From Novosphingobium sp. FSW06-99 (GTDB lineage Bacteria > Pseudomonadota > Alphaproteobacteria > Sphingomonadales > Sphingomonadaceae): a DNA stretch of 64,000 nucleotides. The notes under the pieces were generated by a model. It saw nothing but the letters and a program-made list of their open reading frames with translations. It did not search any database and had not been told where the DNA came from. The stretch is taken from the NCBI RefSeq assembly GCF_001519065.1, contig NZ_KQ954253.1:258087-322086 (forward strand), given 5' to 3'. Of this stretch, positions 8,674-16,488 are shown piece after piece; the first letter of the stretch is position 1, and the number at the start of each line of letters is the position of its first letter. Made by a program: the position numbers and the translations under genes.

Positions 8674-9315
8674 TCATGGGGCTGGTGCCGCGTGGCGCCG
8701 GGCATGAAAACGGCGGTAAACCACGGTCCAGACGGTCAATCCGCCCATTGTCACATAGCCCACGATCGGCCCGACGACGAGGTATTGCGCAACGCTGAGC
8801 GTAAAGATCAGCATCACCGAAACCGCACAATCGGCCAGCAGGCCAAGACCCCAGACCCAGGTCATCACCATGATCATCCGGCGCATCGTTCCATCGTCGC
8901 GGCGGGCATCGAAGGCAGCCAGTGCCTCGGCAGACTCGCGCGCCACCGTCGCTCGTGCCAGCGGCCCGATCAGGGGCCGCCCGATCAGCGCCGAACCGAC
9001 GAACGCCAGGCCGATCACCGCCGTCACCATCCGTTCGCGCAGTTGCAGAAACCGCACCGATCCGCCCCCGGCCAGTGCCACCAGCGACAGCACGATCCCC
9101 GCCAGTACGATCATCGACAGCGCATCGATGCGGCGATGGCGCGCCAGACCGACCAGCGACCACACCACCGGCGGAGCCGACGATGCCAGCAGTGCGGGCA
9201 CATCGCCCCACCGCGGGCGCAACAGCGCATAGATCAGCGCCGGGGCGACCAGATTGGCCGCAACTTCGATCGCCACCACCGGGCCCTTGCGGCGCAACCA
9301 CACCGACATGCTCAT
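8674..9315 (-). CDS. VC0807-type integral membrane protein
   Basis: 213-residue protein with about six hydrophobic segments (for example IEVAANLVAPALIYALL, MIVLAGIVLSLVALAGGGS and a final segment around YLVVGPIVGYVTMGGLTVW). It resembles the VC0807 family of intracellular septation-like membrane proteins of unknown function. The start codon overlaps the stop of the carotenoid oxygenase gene (ATGA, 9312-9315), so the two are translationally coupled and probably serve the same process, perhaps uptake, membrane placement or export of the cleaved compound. The overlapping longer frame to 9415 on this strand is a shadow. Confidence 0.72.
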   Translation of the reverse strand: MSMSVWLRRKGPVVAIEVAANLVAPALIYALLRPRWGDVPALLASSAPPVVWSLVGLARHRRIDALSMIVLAGIVLSLVALAGGGSVRFLQLRERMVTAVIGLAFVGSALIGRPLIGPLARATVARESAEALAAFDARRDDGTMRRMIMVMTWVWGLGLLADCAVSVMLIFTLSVAQYLVVGPIVGYVTMGGLTVWTVVYRRFHARRHAAPAP

Positions 9316-10757
9316 TGCCCGGCTCCTTGCGCAATCCAGTTGCCGTGAAATCCCGGCGGCACGCGATGCGGCACATGCACGACCGCGACGGGGGGCCCGG
9401 CAAACCGACGCGCATCGAGTATCACCAGATCGGTGGTGGCCTGTGCCATGTCGACCACCAGCCCGATCAACCAGCCGTGCCCTTCGGGTGCGTTGGCGGT
9501 TTCGGGCACAAACACGAATTCGCCGGGATAGCGTTCAGGTCCGAAATCATGGACTTGCCGCGTGCCGGCGACAAGATCGTGGGCATAGAGGTGGCTCGCC
9601 CCGATAAAGCGCTGTTCGGGCTCGGTCGGTGTCGCCATCGTCCAGACATATCGATAGGGCTGCCCGAACCAGCGTTCGTCGGGGCGCGGAAACTCCTGCG
9701 CGGCGGCATCGAGCGTGGTCACCGTCACGGCCTTGCGCTGTGGATCGATGGTCCAGCGTTCCAGCCCGCGTGCGTGGGCATCGGGGCCTTGCGCACCTTC
9801 ACCGAACATCGTGGCATAGGCGCAGACGTCCATCACCACGGTGCCATCGGCGGCATCGTAGGCGTTGGCAACGTGGAACGCAAAACCGGGCTCGATCGCG
9901 CACCAGATCACATCGTCCTGTTTGCCGTGGCGCGGCATCAGCCCGATCCGCCCGACGTGCGCCGGGTTCCAGCGATAGGGAAAGCCATGCCCGGCCAGAT
10001 GTGCCTTCATCGAGAAGGTTACCGGCAAGTCGAGGATCACCACGAAGCGGTCGGTGATCGCGCAATCATGGATCATCGGGCCATGGCGCACCGCGACCGG
10101 TTCCTCGCGGACCACCTGGCCTGCGGCATTGACCACGACATGGCGGATGGTGCCCGGGTCCTGTCCCTCGTAACAGATTGCATGGTATTCACCGGTTTTC
10201 GGATCACGATGCGGATGCGCCGAGTAACTGCCGCGCAAAGTTCCACCGAACGGGTCATAGGCCTGATCATCCAGCGTCTGGTCGAGCACGACCGGATAGC
10301 TGCCCGCCTCGACCAGCGCGAAAGTGCGCCCGCCGATATCCAGCACATTGGTGTTGACGGTGTCGAACACGTGGCGCGGCCCCGGCGCGGCGCCCACGCC
10401 CAGCGCCTGCGCCACCGCGTTCGAACGGATCCAGCGGTTGCGATACCACTGCGCCCGCCCGTCGGCGAGGGCCAGGCCATGCACCATGCCATCACCGGTG
10501 AACCAGTGATACGAGGCCGGATCGGCACTGGCCGGGTTGGGACCGATGCGCAGATAGCGACCGTTCAGCGCGGCGGGAATCGTGCCGGTGACGGCCAGAT
10601 CGGTCAGCGTCAGTTCCTCGGTCAGCGGGGTGTGGATACCGGTCAGGAACGGATTTCCGCCCGGCGGTGGTGGCAGCCGTTTGCGGTTGAAATCCGCCAG
10701 TGCCGCAATGCCCCGGTTTACGGTGCCGCGAATCAGTGTCTCGATGGGACTTCCCAT
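9312..10757 (-). CDS. Carotenoid-cleavage / lignostilbene-type oxygenase (RPE65 family)
   Basis: 481-residue seven-bladed propeller oxygenase that splits a C=C bond using Fe(II) and O2. The four iron histidines are visible in YSAHPHRDPKTGE, MIHDCAITD, AFHVANAYDA and the C-terminal PPGFHGNW. Also typical are GRYLRIGPNPA and WFTGDGMVHGLAL. Possible substrates are apocarotenoids or stilbene-like lignin dimers; the sequence does not decide. It is the first gene of a two-gene unit with the VC0807-type protein and is divergent from a TetR regulator. A 9-bp inverted repeat lies between the two starts, so induction by the substrate via the TetR protein is likely. Confidence 0.9.
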   Translation of the reverse strand: MGSPIETLIRGTVNRGIAALADFNRKRLPPPPGGNPFLTGIHTPLTEELTLTDLAVTGTIPAALNGRYLRIGPNPASADPASYHWFTGDGMVHGLALADGRAQWYRNRWIRSNAVAQALGVGAAPGPRHVFDTVNTNVLDIGGRTFALVEAGSYPVVLDQTLDDQAYDPFGGTLRGSYSAHPHRDPKTGEYHAICYEGQDPGTIRHVVVNAAGQVVREEPVAVRHGPMIHDCAITDRFVVILDLPVTFSMKAHLAGHGFPYRWNPAHVGRIGLMPRHGKQDDVIWCAIEPGFAFHVANAYDAADGTVVMDVCAYATMFGEGAQGPDAHARGLERWTIDPQRKAVTVTTLDAAAQEFPRPDERWFGQPYRYVWTMATPTEPEQRFIGASHLYAHDLVAGTRQVHDFGPERYPGEFVFVPETANAPEGHGWLIGLVVDMAQATTDLVILDARRFAGPPVAVVHVPHRVPPGFHGNWIAQGAGQ

Positions 10758-10774
10758 GATCGCCTCCGATGTTT

Positions 10775-10808
10775 ACAGTGTTATCATGACCGAGAATGCT
10801 AACACTGT
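10775..10808. promoter_or_regulatory. TetR operator between carotenoid oxygenase and tetR
   Basis: Perfect inverted repeat ACAGTGTTA / TAACACTGT with a 16-bp spacer. It begins 18 bases upstream of the oxygenase start and spans the tetR start codon at 10786, so binding would block both genes. Confidence 0.7.
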
Positions 10809-11361
10809 CAACATAGCGCAACGCGGCTATCACCATGGCGATCTGCGCGCGGCGCTGGTCGCCGAAGGACTGCGCCTGCTTGCGCTGCGCGATGCCGAAT
10901 CGCTGTCGTTGCGCGAAATCGCGCGCAACGTCGGGGTCAGCGCCACGGCGGTCTATCGCCACTTTCCCGACAAGGGCGCGCTGATGGCCGCACTGGCGGT
11001 CGAAGGGCTGAAACAGCTTGGCACGGTACAGGCCGCCGCCAGCCAGGCGGCCGGCGGCGGCACGCCCGGCTTTGCGGCGACGGGCCGCGCCTATGTGCGC
11101 TTTGCGCTCGACAATCCGGCGCTGTTCCGATTGATCTTTGCCTCACCCGCGTTGGGGATTGACTGCGCGCGCGAACCGATCGACACGTCGCTGCCCGGCG
11201 AATTGCTGCTGGCCAACGCGGTGCGGCTGGCGGCCGAAGATGGCGGCCAAGCCGGGGTGCGGGCGGTGCGGGCCTGGGCGCTGGTGCATGGCCTGGCCAT
11301 GCTGATGCTCGAGGGGCAGATCCCGGTCGATCTCGACCTGGTGGACCGGGCTATCGGCTAG
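10786..11361 (+). CDS. TetR/AcrR-family regulator with WHG-type C-terminal domain
   Basis: 191-residue repressor. The N-terminal helix-turn-helix reads LSLREIARNVGVSATAVYRHFPDKGALMAAL, the exact TetR pattern. The C-terminal part (FALDNPALFRLIFA, ALVHGLAMLMLEGQI) is the ligand-binding and dimer half of the TetR_C_33/WHG type. The start at 10786 is the last ATG before the HTH; frame continues upstream but only as the antisense of the oxygenase gene. It is divergent from the oxygenase unit and probably represses it and itself through the palindrome covering its own start codon. Its 3' end overlaps the convergent isomerase gene by 11 bases. Confidence 0.88.
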   Translation: MTENANTVNIAQRGYHHGDLRAALVAEGLRLLALRDAESLSLREIARNVGVSATAVYRHFPDKGALMAALAVEGLKQLGTVQAAASQAAGGGTPGFAATGRAYVRFALDNPALFRLIFASPALGIDCAREPIDTSLPGELLLANAVRLAAEDGGQAGVRAVRAWALVHGLAMLMLEGQIPVDLDLVDRAIG

Positions 11362-11974
11362 CGGCGAGTTGCGCCTCGATCTGGGCCAGCCGTTCCTTGC
11401 CGAAATAGATCTCGCCATCGACAAACACGGTGGGGATACCGAATGCGCCGCGTGCTGCGGCAGCTTCGGTGGCGGCCAGCAATTCGGCCTTGATCCCCGC
11501 GTCCTGCGTCGCCGCCAGCAGGGCCGCGCCATCGAGCCCTGCCGCATCGAGCACCGCGACGAAGGTCGCCGGATCGTCCATCTTGCGCCCGTCTTCCCAC
11601 ATCCCGGCCAGCCCTGCGGCGACATAGGCGACATCTTCCCCGCGATGGCGTGCCGCGACAAGGCCGCGCATCAGCATCAGCGTGTTGATCGGAAAATGCG
11701 GGTTCATCGAAAACCGGGTCAGCCCGTGGCAGGCGATGAACCGCCGTGTTTCCAACGCTTCATATTCAAGCTTGCCCTTGATCCCGGCAAAGGCGTTCAT
11801 CGGCGCCTGATTGCCGGTCAGCTTGAACAGACCGCCCAACAGGCATGGCACCAGCCGCAGATCGGCATCATGACGCTGTGCCAGATCGGGCAGCACCTGC
11901 CACAAGAGATAGGCGTTGGGGCTGGCGAAATCGAACACCAGCTCGATCAGCGGTCGGGTCATCCGGGTCACCAT
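11351..11974 (-). CDS. 2-hydroxychromene-2-carboxylate isomerase-like DsbA-fold protein
   Basis: 207-residue thioredoxin-fold protein of the HCCA isomerase/GST-kappa group. Typical motifs are ELVFDFASPNAYLLWQVLPD near the N-terminus, VPCLLGGLFKLTGNQAP, MNPHFPINTLMLMRG and the C-terminal GAFGIPTVFVDGEIYFGKERL. The family isomerises 2-hydroxychromene-2-carboxylate in naphthalene-type degradation with glutathione; related proteins do other glutathione-dependent steps. The proline-containing IPT loop is present. The gene overlaps the SDR gene upstream by 7 bases, so the two are co-translated. M1 at 11974 or M5 at 11962 may be the start. No other naphthalene genes are nearby, so the real substrate is open. 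Confidence 0.82.
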   Translation of the reverse strand: MVTRMTRPLIELVFDFASPNAYLLWQVLPDLAQRHDADLRLVPCLLGGLFKLTGNQAPMNAFAGIKGKLEYEALETRRFIACHGLTRFSMNPHFPINTLMLMRGLVAARHRGEDVAYVAAGLAGMWEDGRKMDDPATFVAVLDAAGLDGAALLAATQDAGIKAELLAATEAAAARGAFGIPTVFVDGEIYFGKERLAQIEAQLAASR

Positions 11975-12711
11975 TGTTCGCGCCAGGGGCGCAAGTCGAT
12001 TTCGTGGCTCCAGGTCGATCGAGGCTGCTGGTGCAGCCAGAGATAGGCCTGCGCGATGTCATCGGGTTTGAGAATCGCATCGTCGCGCAACAAGTCGGTG
12101 GTATCGCCCACCCGCTCGCGGATGAACACGCCGTCGATCGCCCCGTCGCAGATCACATGCGCAACGTGCACACCCTGGGGCCCCAGTTCGCGCGCCATCG
12201 ACTGCGCCAGCGCGCGCAGGCCATGTTTGGCGGCGGCAAACGCGGCAAAGCCTTCGCGACCGCGCGTGCTGGCAGTGGCGCCGGTGAACAGGACCGTGCC
12301 CGCGCCGCGCGGCACCATCACCCGCGCCGCCTCGCGCCCGGCCAGAAACCCCGCGAAACACGCCATTTCCCACACTTTGGTGAACACCCGCGCGGTGGTT
12401 TCGCGAATGCCGAATTGCACATTGGCACCGATGTTGAACACCACCACCCCGATCGGGCCGATATCCTGCTCGATCCGGTCGAACAGCGCCACCGTTTCCA
12501 CCTCGGACCGCGCATCGACGCCAAATGCATGCGCGGTTCCCCCGCTGGCGTGAATTTCGGTCACCAGCGCGTCGAGCTGATCGATGTTGCGTGCGCGACG
12601 GGTGACACAGACCGGGTGCCCGGCTGCGGCAAAGGCGCGTGCGATCGCCTGCCCCACCCCCGCACCCGCGCCGATCACCAGGCAGACCGGTTTTGTCGTT
12701 GGGGTGTCCAT
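11968..12711 (-). CDS. Short-chain dehydrogenase-like protein with Tyr-to-Phe at the active site
   Basis: 247-residue Rossmann protein. The nucleotide loop is GAGAGVGQAIARAF and the NxG motif reads FNIGANV. The Ser region is TGATASTRG, but the catalytic YxxxK reads F-A-A-A-K (KHGLRALAQSMARELGP follows), so the usual tyrosine is phenylalanine. Some SDR subfamilies with GATAS...FAAFA motifs have this. They may use another base or not be dehydrogenases. The ATG at 12711 has a GGAGAG Shine-Dalgarno; the earlier TTG at 12729 has none. The gene is divergent from an HxlR regulator with a palindrome between them and overlaps the isomerase-like gene. Confidence 0.85.
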   Translation of the reverse strand: MDTPTTKPVCLVIGAGAGVGQAIARAFAAAGHPVCVTRRARNIDQLDALVTEIHASGGTAHAFGVDARSEVETVALFDRIEQDIGPIGVVVFNIGANVQFGIRETTARVFTKVWEMACFAGFLAGREAARVMVPRGAGTVLFTGATASTRGREGFAAFAAAKHGLRALAQSMARELGPQGVHVAHVICDGAIDGVFIRERVGDTTDLLRDDAILKPDDIAQAYLWLHQQPRSTWSHEIDLRPWREQW

Positions 12712-12734
12712 CGGGCTTGCTCTCCGCAAATTCT

Positions 12735-12757
12735 GTCAGTACATTTTCTGTACTGAC
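12735..12757. promoter_or_regulatory. HxlR operator between SDR and hxlR
   Basis: Perfect 9-bp inverted repeat GTCAGTACA / TGTACTGAC with a 5-bp spacer, 24 bases upstream of the SDR start and 46 bases before the regulator start. Position and symmetry fit an autoregulated divergent promoter. Confidence 0.75.
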
Positions 12758-12803
12758 ATTAAGTATCAAAATTGTACCGAGTCAAGCTGGAGATTGCCGG
12801 ACC

Positions 12804-13301
12804 ATGAAATGGGATGAACTGGGCGCTCAGCCTTGCTCGGTCGCGCGCACGCTGGCGGTGTTCGGCGATCGCTGGACGCTGATGATCCTGCGCGACTGTT
12901 TCCTGGGTGTGCGGCGGTTCGATGCGTTCCAGGCGCGGCTGGGCCTGTCGCGCGCCTTGCTGGCCGACCGGCTGAAAGGGTTGACTGACGCAGGCGTGCT
13001 GGAACGGCGGACCTATCAGACCGGTCCCGAACGCTTCGAATATCGGCTGACCCCGGCGGGGATCGATTTCTATCCGGTGGTGCTGGGTCTGGCCAACTGG
13101 GGCAACCGCCATCTGGGCGACGGGCGCGGCGCACCGCTGATCCACCGGCACAAGACCTGCGACCATGATTTCGTGCCGGTGACGACATGTTCGCATTGCG
13201 GCGATGTGGTCGAGGCACGCGACGTCAGCGTGCGGCCCGGGCCAGGGTTTGCCGACCCGCGCGCGCCTCAGCCCAAATCGGCGCCTGCCAGCCCTTCATA
13301 G
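12804..13301 (+). CDS. HxlR-family transcriptional regulator
   Basis: 165-residue winged-helix regulator. It opens with PCSVARTLAVFGDRWTLMILRDC and continues with RFDAFQARLGLSRALLADRLKGL and DAGVLERRTYQ, which is the HxlR pattern. The C-terminus has a small cluster of Cys and His (HKTCDHDF, TTCSHCGDVV) that may form a zinc-ribbon-like tail. This tail is seen in a subset of HxlR proteins. Start at 12804 has GGAG ten bases upstream. It is divergent from the SDR gene; the intervening palindrome is the probable binding site. Its 3' end overlaps the convergent amidotransferase gene by 34 bases. Confidence 0.9.
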   Translation: MKWDELGAQPCSVARTLAVFGDRWTLMILRDCFLGVRRFDAFQARLGLSRALLADRLKGLTDAGVLERRTYQTGPERFEYRLTPAGIDFYPVVLGLANWGNRHLGDGRGAPLIHRHKTCDHDFVPVTTCSHCGDVVEARDVSVRPGPGFADPRAPQPKSAPASPS

Positions 13302-14068
13302 ACGATCGCGCCCTGGTCGATTTCCAGCACGGTGCCGCGCGGCAGCGGCCGCCAGGCCTCGTCGGTCAGCGGCACGCTGGCCACCACGGTCACCACCATG
13401 TGCGATCCCTGGACGCCGATGATGCCATCGGATTGCGGGTCCGGCCCGGTGTGATCGAAATGCCGCTGCACCACCCACAGACCGGGTTCGGGCGCGGCAG
13501 CGGGGCCCATGCTGCGCAGATCGCTATGCACCAGCAACCGGTCGCCCGAGGCATAGAGCAGATTGGCATGACCCAGCGCCGACAGGCGATGCGCGGTGTC
13601 GGAAAACACCCGCCGCGCCGCCAGCACATCATCGCCCTCACCCGCGATCTGCGCCAGCATCCGGCAAAACCCGATTTCGGAATCGGTTTCCCCCAGCGGA
13701 CGAAACCACGAGGTGGACGCTAGCGCGCCGATTTTGGCAAAACTGCCGTTGTGTGCAAAGACATGCACGCGCCCGAACAGTTCGCGCAGGAACGGTTGCG
13801 TGTTGGCCAGCGCAATTCCGCCCGCCGTGGCCCGCCGCACATGCGCGATCACGGTGTTGCTAGTCACCGGCTCGGTGGTCAGAAACCGCGCGAACGGACT
13901 GTCGGCAGCCGCATGGGGATCGCGCCAGATCTGCGCGTCATCACCCGCCAGATACGCAATGCCCCAGCCATCGGCGTTGGCACCCTTGCCGCCATGCGCG
14001 GCCAGCCGTCCGAACGACATCGTCACATCGACGGGCGCCGACGCGCTCAATCCCATGAGTTCACACAT
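13268..14068 (-). CDS. Class II (Ntn-type) glutamine amidotransferase family protein, YafJ-like
   Basis: 266 residues beginning MCELMGLSAS: Cys2 becomes the N-terminal nucleophile after Met removal. Other class II amidotransferase motifs are HGGKGANADGWGIAYL, VIAHVRRATAGG and FAHNGSF. It resembles free-standing YafJ-type proteins with no synthase domain attached, so the acceptor of the released ammonia is unknown. Cytoplasmic. It lies 3 bases downstream of the DctA-type transporter gene on the same strand and may share its transcript. The convergent overlap with hxlR is unusual but both frames look genuine. Confidence 0.85.
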   Translation of the reverse strand: MCELMGLSASAPVDVTMSFGRLAAHGGKGANADGWGIAYLAGDDAQIWRDPHAAADSPFARFLTTEPVTSNTVIAHVRRATAGGIALANTQPFLRELFGRVHVFAHNGSFAKIGALASTSWFRPLGETDSEIGFCRMLAQIAGEGDDVLAARRVFSDTAHRLSALGHANLLYASGDRLLVHSDLRSMGPAAAPEPGLWVVQRHFDHTGPDPQSDGIIGVQGSHMVVTVVASVPLTDEAWRPLPRGTVLEIDQGAIVYEGLAGADLG

Positions 14069-14071
14069 CGT

Positions 14072-15331
14072 CTATCCTCCCAGCGCTGCGGACAGCTTGT
14101 TGCGATCGAGCGTGCCTTCCCAACGCGCAATGACCAGCGTGGCGACCGCATTGCCCATGAAATTGGTCAGGCTGCGGCATTCCGACATGAACCGGTCGAC
14201 CCCCAGGATCAGCGTCATCCCGGCGATCGGCACCGAAGGCACGATCGCCAGCGTGGCCGCCAGCGTGATGAACCCCGCGCCGGTCACCCCCGCCGCACCT
14301 TTTGATGACAGCATCGCGACGCCCAGCAGCAGCACTTGCTGCCCCATCGTCAGCTCCACCTTGCATGCCTGCGCGATGAACAGCGCAGCCAGTGTCATAT
14401 AGATATTGGTGCCATCGAGGTTGAAGCTGTAGCCGGTGGGCACCACCACGCCGACAATCGCGCGCGGCACCCCGGCGGCTTCCATTTTCTGCATCAGACC
14501 GGGCAGCGCGCTTTCCGAGGACGAGGTGCCAAGCACCAGCAACAGTTCCTGCGTCAGATAGCGCGCCAGCCGCAGCACCGAAAACCCGCCCAGCCACCCC
14601 ACCACCCCCAGCACGCCGAACACGAACAGCACCGACGTCAGATAAAACGTCGCGACCAGCAGCGCGAGTTGGGCCAGCGCGGCAACGCCGAACTTGCCCA
14701 CCGTAAACGCCATCGCACCAAATGCGCCGATCGGCGCCGCGCGCATCAGGATCGCCACCAGGCGGAACAGCACCGCACCCAGATCCTCGAACAGGCCGAG
14801 CAGCCGCTCGCCGCCGCCCGGCACGGTGGCCAGCGCGATTCCGAACAGCACCGCAACCACCAGCACTTGCAGGATATTGCCCTCGGTCTGCGATGACAGC
14901 AGCGTGTCGGGGATCAGCCCAAGGAAAAACCCGTTCAGCGTCGCATCATGCGCCTTGGCCACATAATCGGCCACTTTGCCGCCATCGAGCGCGCCCGGTG
15001 CAATGGCAAACCCCGCGCCGGGGCGCACCACATTGGCCACCACCAGCCCGAGCGCGAGCGCAAAGCCCGACATCAGCGCAAAATAGCCCAGCGCGCGGGC
15101 CGCCACCCGGCCCAGCGCACCCAGATCGCGCATGCCGGCAATGCCCGTCACGATCGAAACGAAAATAACCGGCGCGATTACCATCCGCACCAGTTTGACG
15201 AACATGTCGCCCAATGGCCGCAACGATTCGCCGATGTGCGGGGCAAACGCGCCAACCAGCACACCGGCGATGATCGCAATCAGCACTTGCACCGGCAAAC
15301 GGCCGAGCCAGCGAACGAAATGAGCAGTCAC
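14072..15331 (-). CDS. dctA: C4-dicarboxylate:cation symporter (DctA-type, DAACS family)
   Basis: About 419 residues with eight membrane helices plus re-entrant hairpins. Signature stretches are [20 protein letters not shown] (serine-rich hairpin), [15 protein letters not shown] and [20 protein letters not shown], all closest to DctA. It imports succinate, fumarate or malate with protons or sodium. A GTG at 15331 preceded by AAAAGGGG gives a DctA-like N-terminus ([20 protein letters not shown]); the longer TTG form to 15391 lacks a ribosome site. It lies 75 bases after the ohr gene on the same strand and ahead of the amidotransferase gene. Confidence 0.88.
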   Translation of the reverse strand: MTAHFVRWLGRLPVQVLIAIIAGVLVGAFAPHIGESLRPLGDMFVKLVRMVIAPVIFVSIVTGIAGMRDLGALGRVAARALGYFALMSGFALALGLVVANVVRPGAGFAIAPGALDGGKVADYVAKAHDATLNGFFLGLIPDTLLSSQTEGNILQVLVVAVLFGIALATVPGGGERLLGLFEDLGAVLFRLVAILMRAAPIGAFGAMAFTVGKFGVAALAQLALLVATFYLTSVLFVFGVLGVVGWLGGFSVLRLARYLTQELLLVLGTSSSESALPGLMQKMEAAGVPRAIVGVVVPTGYSFNLDGTNIYMTLAALFIAQACKVELTMGQQVLLLGVAMLSSKGAAGVTGAGFITLAATLAIVPSVPIAGMTLILGVDRFMSECRSLTNFMGNAVATLVIARWEGTLDRNKLSAALGG

Positions 15332-15406
15332 CGAAGGCCCCTTTTGCGCGATTGTCGCCTTGCCCTTAGCCGGGTGCGCGGCGGCGCGCAAAGGGGCCGA
15401 TGGCGA

Positions 15407-15835
15407 TCAGGCGACCGTCAGCGCCACATCGATATTGCCGCGCGTGGCGTTGCTGTAGGGGCAGATCTGGTGCGCGGCGGCGACCAGCGCCTCGGCAGCA
15501 GCAGCCTCGACACCCGGCAGGCTGACAGCCAGCCCGACAGTCAGGCCAAATCCGCCCTCGGCGCGCGGCCCGATGCCGACCGTCGAAGTTACCGAAACGT
15601 CGGACGGAACCCGGGCCAGCGTCTTGTCGCCCGCGGCGGCCGCCTTCAGCGCGCCGATGAAGCAGGCTGCATAGCCCGCCGCGAACAGTTGCTCGGGATT
15701 GTTGCCCGCACCGTTGCCGCCCATTTCCTTGGGCAGGGCCAGCGTAACCTTGAACGTGTCGTCGAGCGTACGGGCATGGCCGTCGCGACCGCCGGTGGCG
15801 ATGGCAGACGTGGTATAGATGGGGTTGACCGACAT
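15407..15835 (-). CDS. ohr: Organic hydroperoxide resistance protein (OsmC/Ohr family)
   Basis: 142-residue thiol peroxidase reducing organic hydroperoxides with lipoyl-type reductants. The two redox cysteines are present in GYAACFIGALK and HQICPYSNATRGNIDV, and the N-terminus MSVNPIYTTSAIATGGRDG is typical Ohr. The start at 15835 was preferred to the in-frame ATG 30 bases upstream because it gives the family N-terminus. It is divergent from a MarR-type OhrR regulator, the classic arrangement, with palindromic boxes between. Confidence 0.95.
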   Translation of the reverse strand: MSVNPIYTTSAIATGGRDGHARTLDDTFKVTLALPKEMGGNGAGNNPEQLFAAGYAACFIGALKAAAAGDKTLARVPSDVSVTSTVGIGPRAEGGFGLTVGLAVSLPGVEAAAAEALVAAAHQICPYSNATRGNIDVALTVA

Positions 15836-15865
15836 GACGGGCTTCCTTCGTTTGCGGGGGGGCAA

Positions 15866-15897
15866 ATTTTATCGAGCACGATTTTCTCGTGCACGAT
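15866..15897. promoter_or_regulatory. OhrR operator, proximal to ohr
   Basis: Near-perfect inverted repeat ATCGAGCACGA / TCGTGCACGAT (10 of 11 pairs) with spacer TTTTC at 15871-15897. Its left part, ATTTTATCGAGCACGAT, recurs as a direct repeat at 15937. Confidence 0.75.
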
Positions 15898-15936
15898 TGA
15901 TATGCACCGATTCGGCACCCAGGTCAATCCCTTGCG

Positions 15937-15953
15937 ATTTTATCGCGCACGAT
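15937..15953. promoter_or_regulatory. Second OhrR box, proximal to ohrR
   Basis: ATTTTATCGCGCACGAT repeats the box at 15866-15882 with one changed base. It ends 13 bases before the ohrR start, a place suited to autorepression. Confidence 0.6.
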
Positions 15954-15966
15954 GTATATTGATGGT

Positions 15967-16443
15967 ATGTCCAGTCCGTCCACCTCGCACCCCCAGCACA
16001 GCCGCGATGCGCCATTTGCGCCGTTCGTGTGCTTTTCGATCTATGCCGCAGGGCTTGCCTTCAACCGGCTGTACAAACAGGTGCTCGACCGCTGGGGGCT
16101 GACTTACCCGCAATATCTCGTGCTGGTGGCCCTGCGCGAAGGCGATGATCGCAGTGTGGGCGAATTGTGCGATCTGCTGTTCCTGGAATCGAACACGCTG
16201 ACCCCGCTGCTCAAACGCATGGAGGCTGCAGGCCTGGTCGAACGACGTCGCGACAGCGCCGATGAGCGCGTGGTGCGTATCCGGCTTTCACCGCATGGAC
16301 ACACGGTTGCCGCAGACCTGGTCTGCGTGCCGCAAGACATGCTGGCTGCAACCGGTGATGATGCCGAAAGCTTGCGCCAATTGCCCGACCTGATCGCCCG
16401 GCTCGACAGCATCGCGGATCGGTTGCGGCAGGCCGCCGCATAG
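15967..16443 (+). CDS. ohrR: OhrR, MarR-family organic peroxide sensor
   Basis: 158-residue winged-helix repressor. The N-terminal FVCFSIYAAGLAFNRLYKQVLD contains the single reactive cysteine that is oxidised by organic peroxide, and GLTYPQYLVLVALRE, LFLESNTLTPLLKRMEAAGL and RRRDSADERVVRI are typical OhrR. An ATG 15 bases upstream is possible, but the one at 16967-equivalent position 15967 avoids running into the operator box. Oxidation releases it from the boxes at 15866-15953, turning on ohr. A further Cys near residue 114 could act as resolving partner. A symmetric terminator follows 8 bases after the stop. Confidence 0.92.
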   Translation: MSSPSTSHPQHSRDAPFAPFVCFSIYAAGLAFNRLYKQVLDRWGLTYPQYLVLVALREGDDRSVGELCDLLFLESNTLTPLLKRMEAAGLVERRRDSADERVVRIRLSPHGHTVAADLVCVPQDMLAATGDDAESLRQLPDLIARLDSIADRLRQAAA

Positions 16444-16450
16444 TCAGACA

Positions 16451-16479
16451 ATGCGGGGGCGCACCAGCCCCCCCCGCAT
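16451..16479. terminator. Bidirectional terminator between ohrR and the RcnB-like gene
   Basis: 9-bp stem ATGCGGGGG / CCCCCGCAT around an 11-base loop, between two convergent genes whose stops lie 8 bases to the left and 10 to the right. No long T tract on either strand. Confidence 0.6.
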
Positions 16480-16488
16480 CGCGATCGA

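Noticed and set aside
8612..9415. Longer minus-strand frame of 267 codons over the VC0807-type gene
   Set aside because: Shadow frame; its sequence is Arg/Gly/Cys-rich, while the 213-codon frame has clear membrane helices and an ATGA overlap with the oxygenase.
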